Positions 25,512-34,173 of a DNA stretch of 64,000 nt are shown piece after piece. The notes beneath the pieces are model-generated. The model was not told the DNA's origin. It ran no database searches and saw nothing but the letters and a program-made list of their open reading frames with translations. The position numbers were made by a program, and so were the translations under genes. The stretch is from CAWEFA01 sp963851385 (GTDB lineage: Bacteria; Bacteroidota; Bacteroidia; Bacteroidales; DTGW01). Each line of letters starts with the position of its first letter. Position 1 is the first letter of the stretch. Location: the NCBI GenBank assembly GCA_963851385.1, contig CAWKPE010000021.1:124001-188000 (forward strand), written 5' to 3'.

Positions 25512-25552
25512 ATACTTTTGTCTTAACAAATAAGATAAAAGTATTTATTTTT
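25512..25552 (+). terminator. rho-independent terminator
   Basis: 14-bp stem 25512-25525 / 25531-25544 with one G-U pair, loop ACAAA, followed by a T-rich tail. It lies 28 bases after the small lipoprotein gene. Confidence 0.75.
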
Positions 25553-25702
25553 TACTTTATACTATTTGTGATAAATTAATTTTTGTTTATCTCATGAATT
25601 AGTATTATATAAAATTAAGTAATGAATTGTTAATAACAAGTGAAAAATTTCCAATGATTGTCATTTGAATTTAAAGCTAAAGCTAAGATATTTATTAAAG
25701 AA

Positions 25703-25729
25703 AAAAGCTGCTCCAAAATGACAGCTTTT
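25703..25729 (-). terminator. terminator of the minus-strand T9SS gene
   Basis: AAAAGCTG (25703-25710) pairs with CAGCTTTT (25722-25729). On the minus strand the stem is followed by T residues. It lies about 30 bases beyond the stop of the gene at 25757. Confidence 0.7.
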
Positions 25730-25756
25730 CATTTTTGTAATATATTTTTCAATAAT

Positions 25757-27187
25757 TTATTTTTTTATTATTTGTTTTGCAAAGGTTGAACCATCATTCA
25801 AATTAATGTGAATAAAATAGATTCCCTGAGTCAATTGGCCAATATTAACTTCTGACTTTCCAGCTTCGAGTTTGCCAGTTTGAATCATTCGTCCTGAAGC
25901 ATCGACAATAGAAAATTCAGATTTTTCCTGAAGTGTAATATATAGAATATTTGAAACAGGATTGGGATAAATAGTAATATTTTCATTTACCAATTTATTA
26001 ATTCCAACACCGCTTGCAGTTGAAAATGCATAACTGCTTATGGCCGATGTATCATTGTAATCGTCGATTACAAATGCATATATTTTATAAGACGTACCAG
26101 GAGACAAGTTAAATAATTCGTAGTTTGCAGGTGCTCCTGCTAAAGAATAATAAGAATCAAAGGTGACGAGGCTTGTATCGGCCAGAATTTCACCAACGAT
26201 TGGTGCAGGTTCGTCAGCCATTTTTACCCCAAAATATACATAACCGGAAACATTTGAAGTAAAGTTAAAAATAGCAGTATCCATCCCGGCTTTGTTAACT
26301 GAAACTCCTGATAAAACCGGGGTAATGGCTTTAGCAGTTGAGAATGCAAAACTGCTTATTTTTGAAGTATCGGCAGAACCATCAGCTACAAAAGCATATA
26401 ATTTATAATTGGTATTAGGAAACAATGAATATAATTCAATACTGTTAGTATCTCCGGCATTTACATTAGAATTGCCTGAAGTAATAAAGCTTGTATCAGC
26501 AATGATTTCACCAATAGTAGGAACAGGGTCTGTAGCCTTTTTTACCCCATAGTATAACCAACCGTTTGCACTGGAAGAAATATTAAAAATAGCAGTATCT
26601 ATGCCGATGTTTTTAATAGATCCGGATAAAACCGGGGCAGCTGTATCGCCTGTAACAATTCTTTGGTCTGGTAGCTTTTGATAAGCCCAGTCAATTATTT
26701 TAACAGAATCAACATTCGTTGGCATATTAATGCGAATCCAGCCATAATGCGTATCTGTACCTATTTTGAATTTTATACCGATGAATTTATTTCCCTGACC
26801 AGGGAAATATCCTGAATGAGTGGAAGTAGAAGAATTAAATCCTCCTAATAATCCGGTACCATTAAAAAAAACATTAGTAGATATAATATATGCTCTGCTA
26901 TAGAATGCATAAACCCATTTATTGCTAGCAGAGCCATGCCAAGAATTACCAGCTTGAAGATTTTTAATAAAACCTTTATTGCTAATACCCAAATTATTTA
27001 TTATTGAAAAATCTTTAATTCCATCTCCGTCAATATCTAAACTATCTTTGGTGTTTTTTACAACAATATTTTTCAACCCGGAATAAACAACCTGTCCTTC
27101 AGCATTTGCAGTAAATGCTGCCAATGCAAAAGCAGTTGCAGAATAACCTGCAAGCCTTTTGTTTAATTGAAACTTTTGATTTTTCAT
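25757..27187 (-). CDS. T9SS-secreted repeat protein (paralogue A)
   Basis: 476 aa. The N-terminus (MKNQKFQLNKRLAGYSATA) leads into a long signal peptide ending near ANAEGQ. A first domain of about 180 residues includes DIDGDGIKDF, similar to calcium-binding dockerin/thrombospondin-type loops, and YGWIRINMP. Two copies of a ~100-residue fibronectin-like unit follow (PVLSG...DTAIFNxxS...YFGVKxAxxP). The last 75 residues are a T9SS type A sorting domain (NITIYPNPVSNILYI, GIYFIHINLNDG). Secreted to the surface; ligand unknown. Its neighbour at 27372 is a paralogue in tandem. Confidence 0.85.
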   Translation of the reverse strand: MKNQKFQLNKRLAGYSATAFALAAFTANAEGQVVYSGLKNIVVKNTKDSLDIDGDGIKDFSIINNLGISNKGFIKNLQAGNSWHGSASNKWVYAFYSRAYIISTNVFFNGTGLLGGFNSSTSTHSGYFPGQGNKFIGIKFKIGTDTHYGWIRINMPTNVDSVKIIDWAYQKLPDQRIVTGDTAAPVLSGSIKNIGIDTAIFNISSSANGWLYYGVKKATDPVPTIGEIIADTSFITSGNSNVNAGDTNSIELYSLFPNTNYKLYAFVADGSADTSKISSFAFSTAKAITPVLSGVSVNKAGMDTAIFNFTSNVSGYVYFGVKMADEPAPIVGEILADTSLVTFDSYYSLAGAPANYELFNLSPGTSYKIYAFVIDDYNDTSAISSYAFSTASGVGINKLVNENITIYPNPVSNILYITLQEKSEFSIVDASGRMIQTGKLEAGKSEVNIGQLTQGIYFIHINLNDGSTFAKQIIKK

Positions 27188-27308
27188 AATTCAATATGTT
27201 TCGTTTATAGATTAATTTTCAAATTATAAACTTATTTTAAAATTAATGAAATTTCCATATTCGAAATTCTTAAGGACAAAAATTGTTTCAACTTTAACAA
27301 AGCTAAAT

Positions 27309-27340
27309 AAAAAAAAGCTACCAAAATGGGCAGCTTTTAA
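27309..27340 (-). terminator. terminator between the tandem T9SS genes
   Basis: AAAAGCT(A)CC pairs with GG(C)AGCTTTT around a short loop, with a T-tract on the minus strand. It is related in sequence to the terminator at 25703, as expected from tandem duplication. Confidence 0.65.
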
Positions 27341-27371
27341 AAATTAAATCTTTTATAAGAATTTCAATATA

Positions 27372-28799
27372 TTATTTTTTCATTATTTGTTTTACAAAGG
27401 TTGACCCATTACTGAAATTGAAATGAATAAAATAGATTCCTTGAGTCAATTTGCCAATATTAACCTCTGATTTTCCTGTTTCAAGTTTGCCGTTTAAAAT
27501 AATTTGACCTAAAGCATCAACAATAGAATATTCAGATTTTTCAGGCATAGAAATGTAAAGGACATCAGCAGCAGGATTTGGACTTATAGAAATATTCTTA
27601 GAATTAATATCAATAATTCCGACATTACTACTTGTAGAAAATGCAACTTGAGCAACAGATGAAATATTATCTGAAGTGTCTTCAGCTATCATGTAAACTT
27701 TATATGCAGTTGCCATTTCTAATCCAGTTATGTTGAAGGAATGAGGTGTTGCAGCGACAATAGTAGCATTTCCGGCAGCAACAAACCCAATGCCAGTCTT
27801 AACTTCTGTGGCAGAAGGAGCTGGATCAGCATCTAATTTTACTGCAAAATAAGCTTTTCCATTTTCATTAGATGTCAGATGGGCAATTGCAGTGGTAGGT
27901 TGAATATTATTTACTGAATATCCCGTTATAATTGGAGGAATTGTATCAACTGTTGTAAACGAAATTTTGGTTATGCTTGTAGTATCATATGAAGCATTAT
28001 ACAAGAAAGCATATACAGTATAAGAATTTCCTGAAGTAAGGCCACTTAATAGGTAATTATGATCACCTGGATAAATCCAACCATTGTCAGAATCAATAAA
28101 GCTGGTATCTGCTAAAATTTCGTCGTAGGAAGGTGCTGGATCAGTTGATTTTTTGACGCCATAATATATGTAGTCCTGTTCATCTATTGAAAAATGAAAA
28201 GTTGCAGTATCAACTCCAATATTAATTATACCAGGTGAAGATAATACCGGGGCAGCTGTTTCTCCTGTTGCCAAACTGACCTTAGTGCTTTTCTGATAAG
28301 CCCAGTCAACGATTGTAACTGAGTCGACAGTTGCAGGTATGTTAACGCGAATCCAGCCATAATGTATGTCAGTGCCAATTAAAAATTTAACACCTATGAA
28401 TTTTTCTCCCTGACCCTGAAAATTTCCCCAAGAGCTGCTTGAAACACTATTATGCTCTCCTAATACTCCCGCATTTCCATTAAAACTGGATGAAGAAGAA
28501 ATATACACTTTACTGCTTAGTGCTTTAACGGAGCTATTACCCATCCAACTATTTGAAGGTTGAAGATTATCTATGAATGCGTAGTGTACACCGCCGAGGG
28601 TATTTTTTATTACAAAATCCTTGACACCATCTCCATCTATATCAATACTGTCTCTGGTATTTTTCACCACAATATTTTTTAACCCGGAATAAACGGTCTG
28701 TCCTTCTGTGTTTGCTGTAAATGCTGCCAATGCCACAGCAGTTGCAGAATAACCTGCAAGCCTTTTGTTTAAGTGAAATTGTGATTTTTGGTTTTTCAT
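27372..28799 (-). CDS. T9SS-secreted repeat protein (paralogue B)
   Basis: 475 aa, paralogue of the gene at 25757 with the same order: signal peptide (LNKRLAGYSATAVALAAFTA), DIDGDGVKDF-containing domain with YGWIRVNIP, two fibronectin-like units (YYGVKKSTDPAPSYDEI; YFAVKLDADPAPSATEV) and a C-terminal T9SS type A domain (NISISPNPAADVLYI, GIYFIHFNFSNG). The first domain and C-terminus are the most similar parts and the middle units have diverged, so the duplication is old. Transcription is minus strand, upstream of paralogue A with a terminator between. Confidence 0.85.
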   Translation of the reverse strand: MKNQKSQFHLNKRLAGYSATAVALAAFTANTEGQTVYSGLKNIVVKNTRDSIDIDGDGVKDFVIKNTLGGVHYAFIDNLQPSNSWMGNSSVKALSSKVYISSSSSFNGNAGVLGEHNSVSSSSWGNFQGQGEKFIGVKFLIGTDIHYGWIRVNIPATVDSVTIVDWAYQKSTKVSLATGETAAPVLSSPGIINIGVDTATFHFSIDEQDYIYYGVKKSTDPAPSYDEILADTSFIDSDNGWIYPGDHNYLLSGLTSGNSYTVYAFLYNASYDTTSITKISFTTVDTIPPIITGYSVNNIQPTTAIAHLTSNENGKAYFAVKLDADPAPSATEVKTGIGFVAAGNATIVAATPHSFNITGLEMATAYKVYMIAEDTSDNISSVAQVAFSTSSNVGIIDINSKNISISPNPAADVLYISMPEKSEYSIVDALGQIILNGKLETGKSEVNIGKLTQGIYFIHFNFSNGSTFVKQIMKK

Positions 28800-28954
28800 A
28801 AATCAATAAGTTTATTTATAGGTCAATTTTATATAGCCTTAAAATATCAATTACTTAATTATTTTAAATTTTAAAGCAATGAATAAGATTATGCTAAAAT
28901 TAAAAAATTAAATTAAGATTCAATATGTTTAAGAAAAATAAATTGATAATAACA

Positions 28955-31708
28955 TTATATTTTTTCCCTGTACAATGATTTATCAATTACTTTAGTCATT
29001 GCAATTTCATCCATAGATGTGCTAAGAAAAGTGTTTATTTGTTTAGCAACCGCGGTGGGATTTTCAATTACATCTGCATATTTTACATATAACACATCCA
29101 TGTTGTGACTTTTATCTATTAATTTTTTTGATTTTTCAACCTGCCTTGTATAAATTAATTCTAACCCTGCCGGATAACTATCTGCCCGAAATTTTTTATT
29201 CCGGACAAGCATTTTTTGCTGGGATGAAACAATTTCAATTAAATCCCTTTCCATGAAAATAATTTTATAATTAAACTTTGGCGGTAAAAACTGAAGTAAC
29301 TGGGCAATAATTTTTACAGCCTTCCCGGAAACATTTGATAACCAACGGTTATTCCTGGCAAGGTTTTTCACTGCTTCATGTTCGTAATATCCCTTTGGAT
29401 TGTTCTCGTCCGAGGCACGTTTATTATCGGTAAATATTGCTATTCCGCCTTTTTCAAGCATCTGCATCATCACTGATGTTCCAGACCTTGGTAAACCAGA
29501 AACAACTATAATCGGGTCTTTTAATTCAATGTTTTTAGTGGCGTAAACTGCTTCTTGGAATATTTCGGATTTATCAGAATCTTTTAACAGCGAAGGCTTT
29601 TCCTTCTTTTCAAAGTATTTTTTGTGCTTTTCTTTAAGTTCATTATTTTTATGGAATTCATCATAAATTTTAATCAAACGGTTACGGGCCTTTCCAAAAT
29701 CGGGTATCATTTTAAGGCATACTTCAAAAGCATTGGCTGCATTTGTATAGTCTTTCAATTGATAAAGAGCTTCGCCTAAATGAAAATGAGCGTATGGATA
29801 ATAATAATTCAGCCCGATTGCATCTAATGCATAGTTAGCGGCTGCTTCAAATTCCTTTTTATTCAGATGTACTATTGATAAACCGTGTAATGCATGTTCC
29901 GATTCAGGATCATTTTCTAATGCTTTATTAAATTTTTCCAATGCTTTATCCCAATTTTTCAAATTAATGAAAGCATTTCCCAGTTTTATCAGTATATCAG
30001 GTGTGTTTTTTTGATCGGCAAAACTATTCTCAAGCAACTCAACGGCCTTTTTTGATTCATTTTTTGTGATCAATAAATCTGCATATATTAAATCTATCTG
30101 ACGAAGTGAATTAATATAAGAAAAATTTTTCCTTATTTTCTGCTGGTTTTCACGGATAATTTGCTGTTTTTTGTCTTCTTCACAATCTTTAGGGAATTCT
30201 GTATTTTTCAATTCATTGAATTGTTCTGTAGTGAGTAATTTTGCTTTTACTGATGTCTTGAATTCATTGATAACATTTTCACAACCTGTATAATTTCCGG
30301 TTTCTACATAACTTTTAGCAAGCCTGAGAGCATATCTTCCTTCATCTTTTGCAGAGTTAAACAATTCTTCAAGTAAAGGAATAGCTTTCTGATGCCTGTT
30401 TGAACCAATAAATATTCTCACTAAATTATATTTAGATTCTTCTTCGGCCTTATGGGCTGCTAACTTTTTATCCGGACCTGGATCCTCGATATAACCAAGA
30501 TCGATTAACTGCTGCAAAGCTTTTTGTGCCTCAACGGGATCGATTTGCTGGTCATCAGGATGCATTCCACATTCTCCGGGAACATTCTCCCACGAATCAA
30601 TCACATCAAATGAAACCGGTTTTTCAAATATTTGAAGAAGTGGAATTCCATCCATATCCTTGCCAACTGGAAGGCCAAACAATGTAAGGACGGTAGGAGT
30701 AATATTGAGTAAAGAAGCTCCGTAAATGATTTCGTCTTTTTTAATATTTGGTCCTTTGATACAAATAATTCCCTGGTTACGATGCTGAAAAGCTGGTCCA
30801 GCAGGTTCGTCCGGAATTACTTGCGGACGAAGATGATCAGAATGAAAGCCATGGTCTGAAATGAGCACAACGGTTGTATCTTCTCCTGCTGCAGCTAACA
30901 GGTATTCAAGCATCATATCATGATACCGGTAGGCGGAAGTGACAACATCTTTGTAAAGCTCAAAATCTTCTTCTGAAACATGATCCATTTTTGGCGGATG
31001 ATAATTCATAAAACCATGGCAAAAATGATCGATAGCATCGAAGTAAACACCAATAAAATCCCATTCTGCATTATCTATAATCCATGTAGCTGCAGCTTGT
31101 ATGCTTGAAGCCTCTGAAAGAATTTTAGCAACATTATAAAGCCGTTTATCTTTTTCCTGGTCAATTTTTGCAGCAAGCGGTACAAAAGGCAAAAGAAACT
31201 CGTCAGTAAGTTCCTCCGGATGAACACGAAGGTGTTTGAACAACCCAGTCAGATTTTCCGGATGAACTGTATCAGTCGCAATGCTCCACTGTTCCTGCGA
31301 TGCTGTAACATGATGATAATGGTTTGAGATCATGATTCCATTAATCGGTTCTGCAGGATGTGAAGGCCACCATCCAATGACGTGTGATTTCAAATTGTTT
31401 TGTGTAAGAATATTCCAAAGAGCTTTTACTTTCCTGCTTGTTGAACTTACCGGTCTGACTCCTGTACCTGAAGGATCCGGTTCTATAAATCCCAGAATAC
31501 CGTGTTTATCTCCCAGTTTTCCTGTAGCTATTGATGTCCATAAAATAGGAGAGAAGGGAGGTTCAAGGGTAGATAGATTGCCCATAACTCCTTTGTTAAT
31601 CAATGATTCCATTGCCGGCATCATTCCTTTATCAATAAGATCATTGATAATCTTCCAATCAGCTGCATCCCATCCAATAAGAAGAACTTTTTTTGCTAAT
31701 CGCTGCAT
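28955..31708 (-). CDS. phosphodiesterase-TPR-sulfotransferase fusion protein
   Basis: 917 aa with three parts. Residues ~1-390 are an alkaline-phosphatase-superfamily domain of the type I phosphodiesterase/nucleotide pyrophosphatase group: LIGWDAADWK, PPFSPILWTSIATGK, YFDAIDHFCH, and ISDHGFHSDH as metal and catalytic motifs. About 420-690 contains TPR repeats (DILIKLGNAFINLKNWDKALEKFNKAL, AHFHLGEALYQL). From about 730 a P-loop SGLPRSGTSVMMQML starts a sulfotransferase-like domain (FMERDLIEIVSSQ). There is no signal peptide, so it is probably cytoplasmic. The combination of a phospho/sulfoester hydrolase-like domain with a PAPS-dependent-transferase-like domain is unusual. The substrate is unknown. 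Confidence 0.82.
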   Translation of the reverse strand: MQRLAKKVLLIGWDAADWKIINDLIDKGMMPAMESLINKGVMGNLSTLEPPFSPILWTSIATGKLGDKHGILGFIEPDPSGTGVRPVSSTSRKVKALWNILTQNNLKSHVIGWWPSHPAEPINGIMISNHYHHVTASQEQWSIATDTVHPENLTGLFKHLRVHPEELTDEFLLPFVPLAAKIDQEKDKRLYNVAKILSEASSIQAAATWIIDNAEWDFIGVYFDAIDHFCHGFMNYHPPKMDHVSEEDFELYKDVVTSAYRYHDMMLEYLLAAAGEDTTVVLISDHGFHSDHLRPQVIPDEPAGPAFQHRNQGIICIKGPNIKKDEIIYGASLLNITPTVLTLFGLPVGKDMDGIPLLQIFEKPVSFDVIDSWENVPGECGMHPDDQQIDPVEAQKALQQLIDLGYIEDPGPDKKLAAHKAEEESKYNLVRIFIGSNRHQKAIPLLEELFNSAKDEGRYALRLAKSYVETGNYTGCENVINEFKTSVKAKLLTTEQFNELKNTEFPKDCEEDKKQQIIRENQQKIRKNFSYINSLRQIDLIYADLLITKNESKKAVELLENSFADQKNTPDILIKLGNAFINLKNWDKALEKFNKALENDPESEHALHGLSIVHLNKKEFEAAANYALDAIGLNYYYPYAHFHLGEALYQLKDYTNAANAFEVCLKMIPDFGKARNRLIKIYDEFHKNNELKEKHKKYFEKKEKPSLLKDSDKSEIFQEAVYATKNIELKDPIIVVSGLPRSGTSVMMQMLEKGGIAIFTDNKRASDENNPKGYYEHEAVKNLARNNRWLSNVSGKAVKIIAQLLQFLPPKFNYKIIFMERDLIEIVSSQQKMLVRNKKFRADSYPAGLELIYTRQVEKSKKLIDKSHNMDVLYVKYADVIENPTAVAKQINTFLSTSMDEIAMTKVIDKSLYREKI

Positions 31709-31712
31709 CTAG

Positions 31713-31895
31713 TTATTCTTTACTTTTATTTTTCTTTTTTCTCCAGGCAATAAGTCCTTTATAACCGATTGCCAGTAATCCCAAAGCTCCTTTTACAGGA
31801 ATATCCATTTTTTCTCCTGTTTCCAGATTGAAATCGTATTGTTTTAAATACAATTCTTTTAAGATTGATTCTGAATCAGTAAATTTTTGGTACAT
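31713..31895 (-). CDS. small hypothetical protein (60 aa)
   Basis: It ends four bases before the start of the phosphodiesterase fusion gene on the same strand, so the two are probably co-transcribed. The sequence has a short hydrophobic stretch (GALGLLAIGYKGLIAW) followed by a Lys-rich tail (RKKKNKSKE), consistent with a small single-span membrane protein. No family recognised. Tight coupling to the fusion gene is the best evidence that it is real. Confidence 0.55.
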   Translation of the reverse strand: MYQKFTDSESILKELYLKQYDFNLETGEKMDIPVKGALGLLAIGYKGLIAWRKKKNKSKE

Positions 31896-31975
31896 ATTGT
31901 ATTTTATTAATATTCTTCATCTTTTTGCCAGATAAAAATAGTAATTAAAATTTTTATAAATTTTCTTTTTTTCTG

Positions 31976-31985
31976 CAAACGTTTG
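31976..31985. promoter_or_regulatory. LacI-type operator upstream of the maltose operon
   Basis: CAAACGTTTG, a perfect 10-bp palindrome with the central CG step typical of LacI-family operators, in a TGCAAACGTTTGAA context. It lies about 150 bases before the MFS transporter start. Identical copies occur at 43459 and 44810 beside the LacI gene and susC. Confidence 0.8.
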
Positions 31986-32137
31986 AACTCTGTTTTATAA
32001 ATATATTTTTACACGCTTTTAAGGAGTTTTGACTCATCTATTCGTTTTCTATTGTTCAAATGAATCTTTAATAAGCTTAAATTTGAGTATATTCTAAATA
32101 TTATAGTTTTAAATTACAGTTATTAAAAGACTTTAAA

Positions 32138-33481
32138 ATGAAGCAAAAGCCTTTACTTTCTTTCTGGCAAATCTGGAACATGAGTTTTGGATTTTTAGGA
32201 ATTCAATTTGGCTGGGGATTACAAATGGCCAATATGAGCGCAATATACACCTATTTGGGCGCCAAAGCTTCAGATATTGCAATATTATGGTTGGCTGCAC
32301 CCGTTACAGGTATACTTATCCAGCCAATAATAGGTCAGGCTAGTGATCGTATATGGACCCGACTGGGCCGTAGGCGACCTTTTATCTTAGGTGGAGCAAT
32401 TTTGGCATCCGCTGCATTGCTTATAATGCCTAATTCTCCCTCAATATGGATAGCTGCAGGATTATTGTGGGTGCTTGATGGCACTATCAATGCAAGTATG
32501 CAGCCATTTCGTGCTTTGGTTGCAGATAATCTGCCAGAAGAACAAAATTCTAAAGGATTCGCGATTCAATCACTGTTTATCGGATTAGGCGGAACTATTG
32601 CGTCAGCAATGCCCTGGATGATGACAAACTGGTTTGGTGTAGCCGCTGAAGGTGCTGGTAAAGGTCATATACCCTTTTCAGTTAAGCTTTCTTTTTATGT
32701 TGGTGCAGTTGCTTTTATGGGAGCTGTATTGTGGACTATTTTCTTTTCAAATGAATATCCGCCTGAAGATTCGGAATTGAATGAAAGAAAAAATAAAAAA
32801 TTTGATTGGACACTGGGTTTGAGCGATATTTTCAAACTTGTGTTAAAATTGCCCAGGCGTATGTGGGAACTCGGATTGGTTCAGTTTTTTACCTGGATTG
32901 GTATGTTCTGTCTTTGGGTATATTTTCTGCCAGCTATAGCAAAAGATATTTTTAAAGCTACTGAAGGAACTGTCCAAATGGAAGCTGCTGGATCATGGGC
33001 AGGGTTCTGTTTTGCAATATATAATGCTGTCTGTTTTGCATTTTCATTTGTTCTGATCTGGGTTACGAAATATACTGGACCAAAATTAATGCATACTATC
33101 TGCCTTGCTATTGGAGCAACAGGATTTATTATGGTACCTTTTTTTAATAGTCAATATTATCTTTTAATTTCTATGACAGCAATTGGAATTGCATGGTCAA
33201 GTATTTTATCGATGCCTTATGCAATGCTGACATCATCTTTACCTTCAGATAAAATTGGTGTTATGATGGGAATGTTTAATCTTTTTATTGTTATCCCTCA
33301 AATAATTGCCTCCAGTCTTTTGGGATTTGCGATGAAAATCGTCTTACACAACGAACCGATGAATGCAATTTTATTGGGAGGTATCAGCATGGGGTTTGCG
33401 GCAATCTTAACATATTTTGTGGTTAGTTATACTAAACCATATGGAAAACTTGATATTAAAGCAGGTAATGCTGGACATTAA
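32138..33481 (+). CDS. MFS sugar (maltose-type) transporter
   Basis: 447 aa with about 12 membrane segments. SDRIWTRLGRRRPFILGGAIL is the loop 2-3 motif of the GPH/SLC45-like MFS sugar transporters, and the N-terminal WNMSFGFLGIQFGWGLQMAN is typical of Bacteroidota maltose permeases. It would carry maltose or short maltodextrins across the inner membrane. It is the first gene of an operon with beta-phosphoglucomutase, a GH65 phosphorylase and two GH13 enzymes, and has a LacI-type operator upstream. Confidence 0.88.
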   Translation: MKQKPLLSFWQIWNMSFGFLGIQFGWGLQMANMSAIYTYLGAKASDIAILWLAAPVTGILIQPIIGQASDRIWTRLGRRRPFILGGAILASAALLIMPNSPSIWIAAGLLWVLDGTINASMQPFRALVADNLPEEQNSKGFAIQSLFIGLGGTIASAMPWMMTNWFGVAAEGAGKGHIPFSVKLSFYVGAVAFMGAVLWTIFFSNEYPPEDSELNERKNKKFDWTLGLSDIFKLVLKLPRRMWELGLVQFFTWIGMFCLWVYFLPAIAKDIFKATEGTVQMEAAGSWAGFCFAIYNAVCFAFSFVLIWVTKYTGPKLMHTICLAIGATGFIMVPFFNSQYYLLISMTAIGIAWSSILSMPYAMLTSSLPSDKIGVMMGMFNLFIVIPQIIASSLLGFAMKIVLHNEPMNAILLGGISMGFAAILTYFVVSYTKPYGKLDIKAGNAGH

Positions 33482-33510
33482 AATGGAGATAATTTAATGC
33501 GAGTTTTGGT

Positions 33511-34155
33511 ATGATTAAAGCTTGTATATTTGATCTTGACGGGGTTATAGTTGATACAGCTAAATATCATTATTTGGCCTGGAAAAAACTTGCCAAAGGT
33601 TTGGGTTTTGAATTTACTGAGCACCACAATGAACGTTTAAAAGGAGTGAGCCGGATGGATTCTCTTAAAATACTTCTTTCAATTGGAGGAATAGAAAAGA
33701 ATGAACAGGAGATGGAAGTTTTAGCTTCCGTAAAAAATCAATGGTATGTAGAATATATTTCACAGTTAACTCCAGCAGAAATATTACCCGGTACTTTTGA
33801 AATTTTGGACTTTCTGAATAAACACAATATATTAGTTGCGGTAGGTTCATCAAGCAGAAATGCAAGGACAATATTAAAATGTATTGGACTTGAGAAAGCA
33901 TTTGGAAGCATAGTCGATGGAATCCGGCTTTCAAAAGCTAAACCAGATCCGGAAGTATTCACTAAAGCTGCTGATGATCTTGGTGTAAATTATTCTGAGT
34001 GTATAGTATTTGAAGATGCTTTCACCGGAATAGAAGCTGCTAAGAACGCCGGAATGAAAGCGATCGGTATTGGGGAACCAGATGTATTAAATCAGGCAGA
34101 CATGGTAGTTCCTTCACTTGATAAACTTGATTTTAACAAGTTGTTTAAACTTTAA
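33511..34155 (+). CDS. pgmB: beta-phosphoglucomutase
   Basis: 214 aa HAD-superfamily enzyme converting beta-glucose 1-phosphate to glucose 6-phosphate. Motif I is FDLDGVIVDTAKYH (nucleophile Asp8 and Asp10), LKGVSRMDSL is the cap-domain signature of beta-PGM, VGSSSRN supplies motif II and FEDAFTGIEAAKNAGM is motif IV. It pairs functionally with the following GH65 phosphorylase, whose inverting reaction yields beta-glucose 1-phosphate. 29 bases after the transporter and 18 before GH65. Confidence 0.93.
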   Translation: MIKACIFDLDGVIVDTAKYHYLAWKKLAKGLGFEFTEHHNERLKGVSRMDSLKILLSIGGIEKNEQEMEVLASVKNQWYVEYISQLTPAEILPGTFEILDFLNKHNILVAVGSSSRNARTILKCIGLEKAFGSIVDGIRLSKAKPDPEVFTKAADDLGVNYSECIVFEDAFTGIEAAKNAGMKAIGIGEPDVLNQADMVVPSLDKLDFNKLFKL

Positions 34156-34173
34156 AATGAATTAATAAAAATA

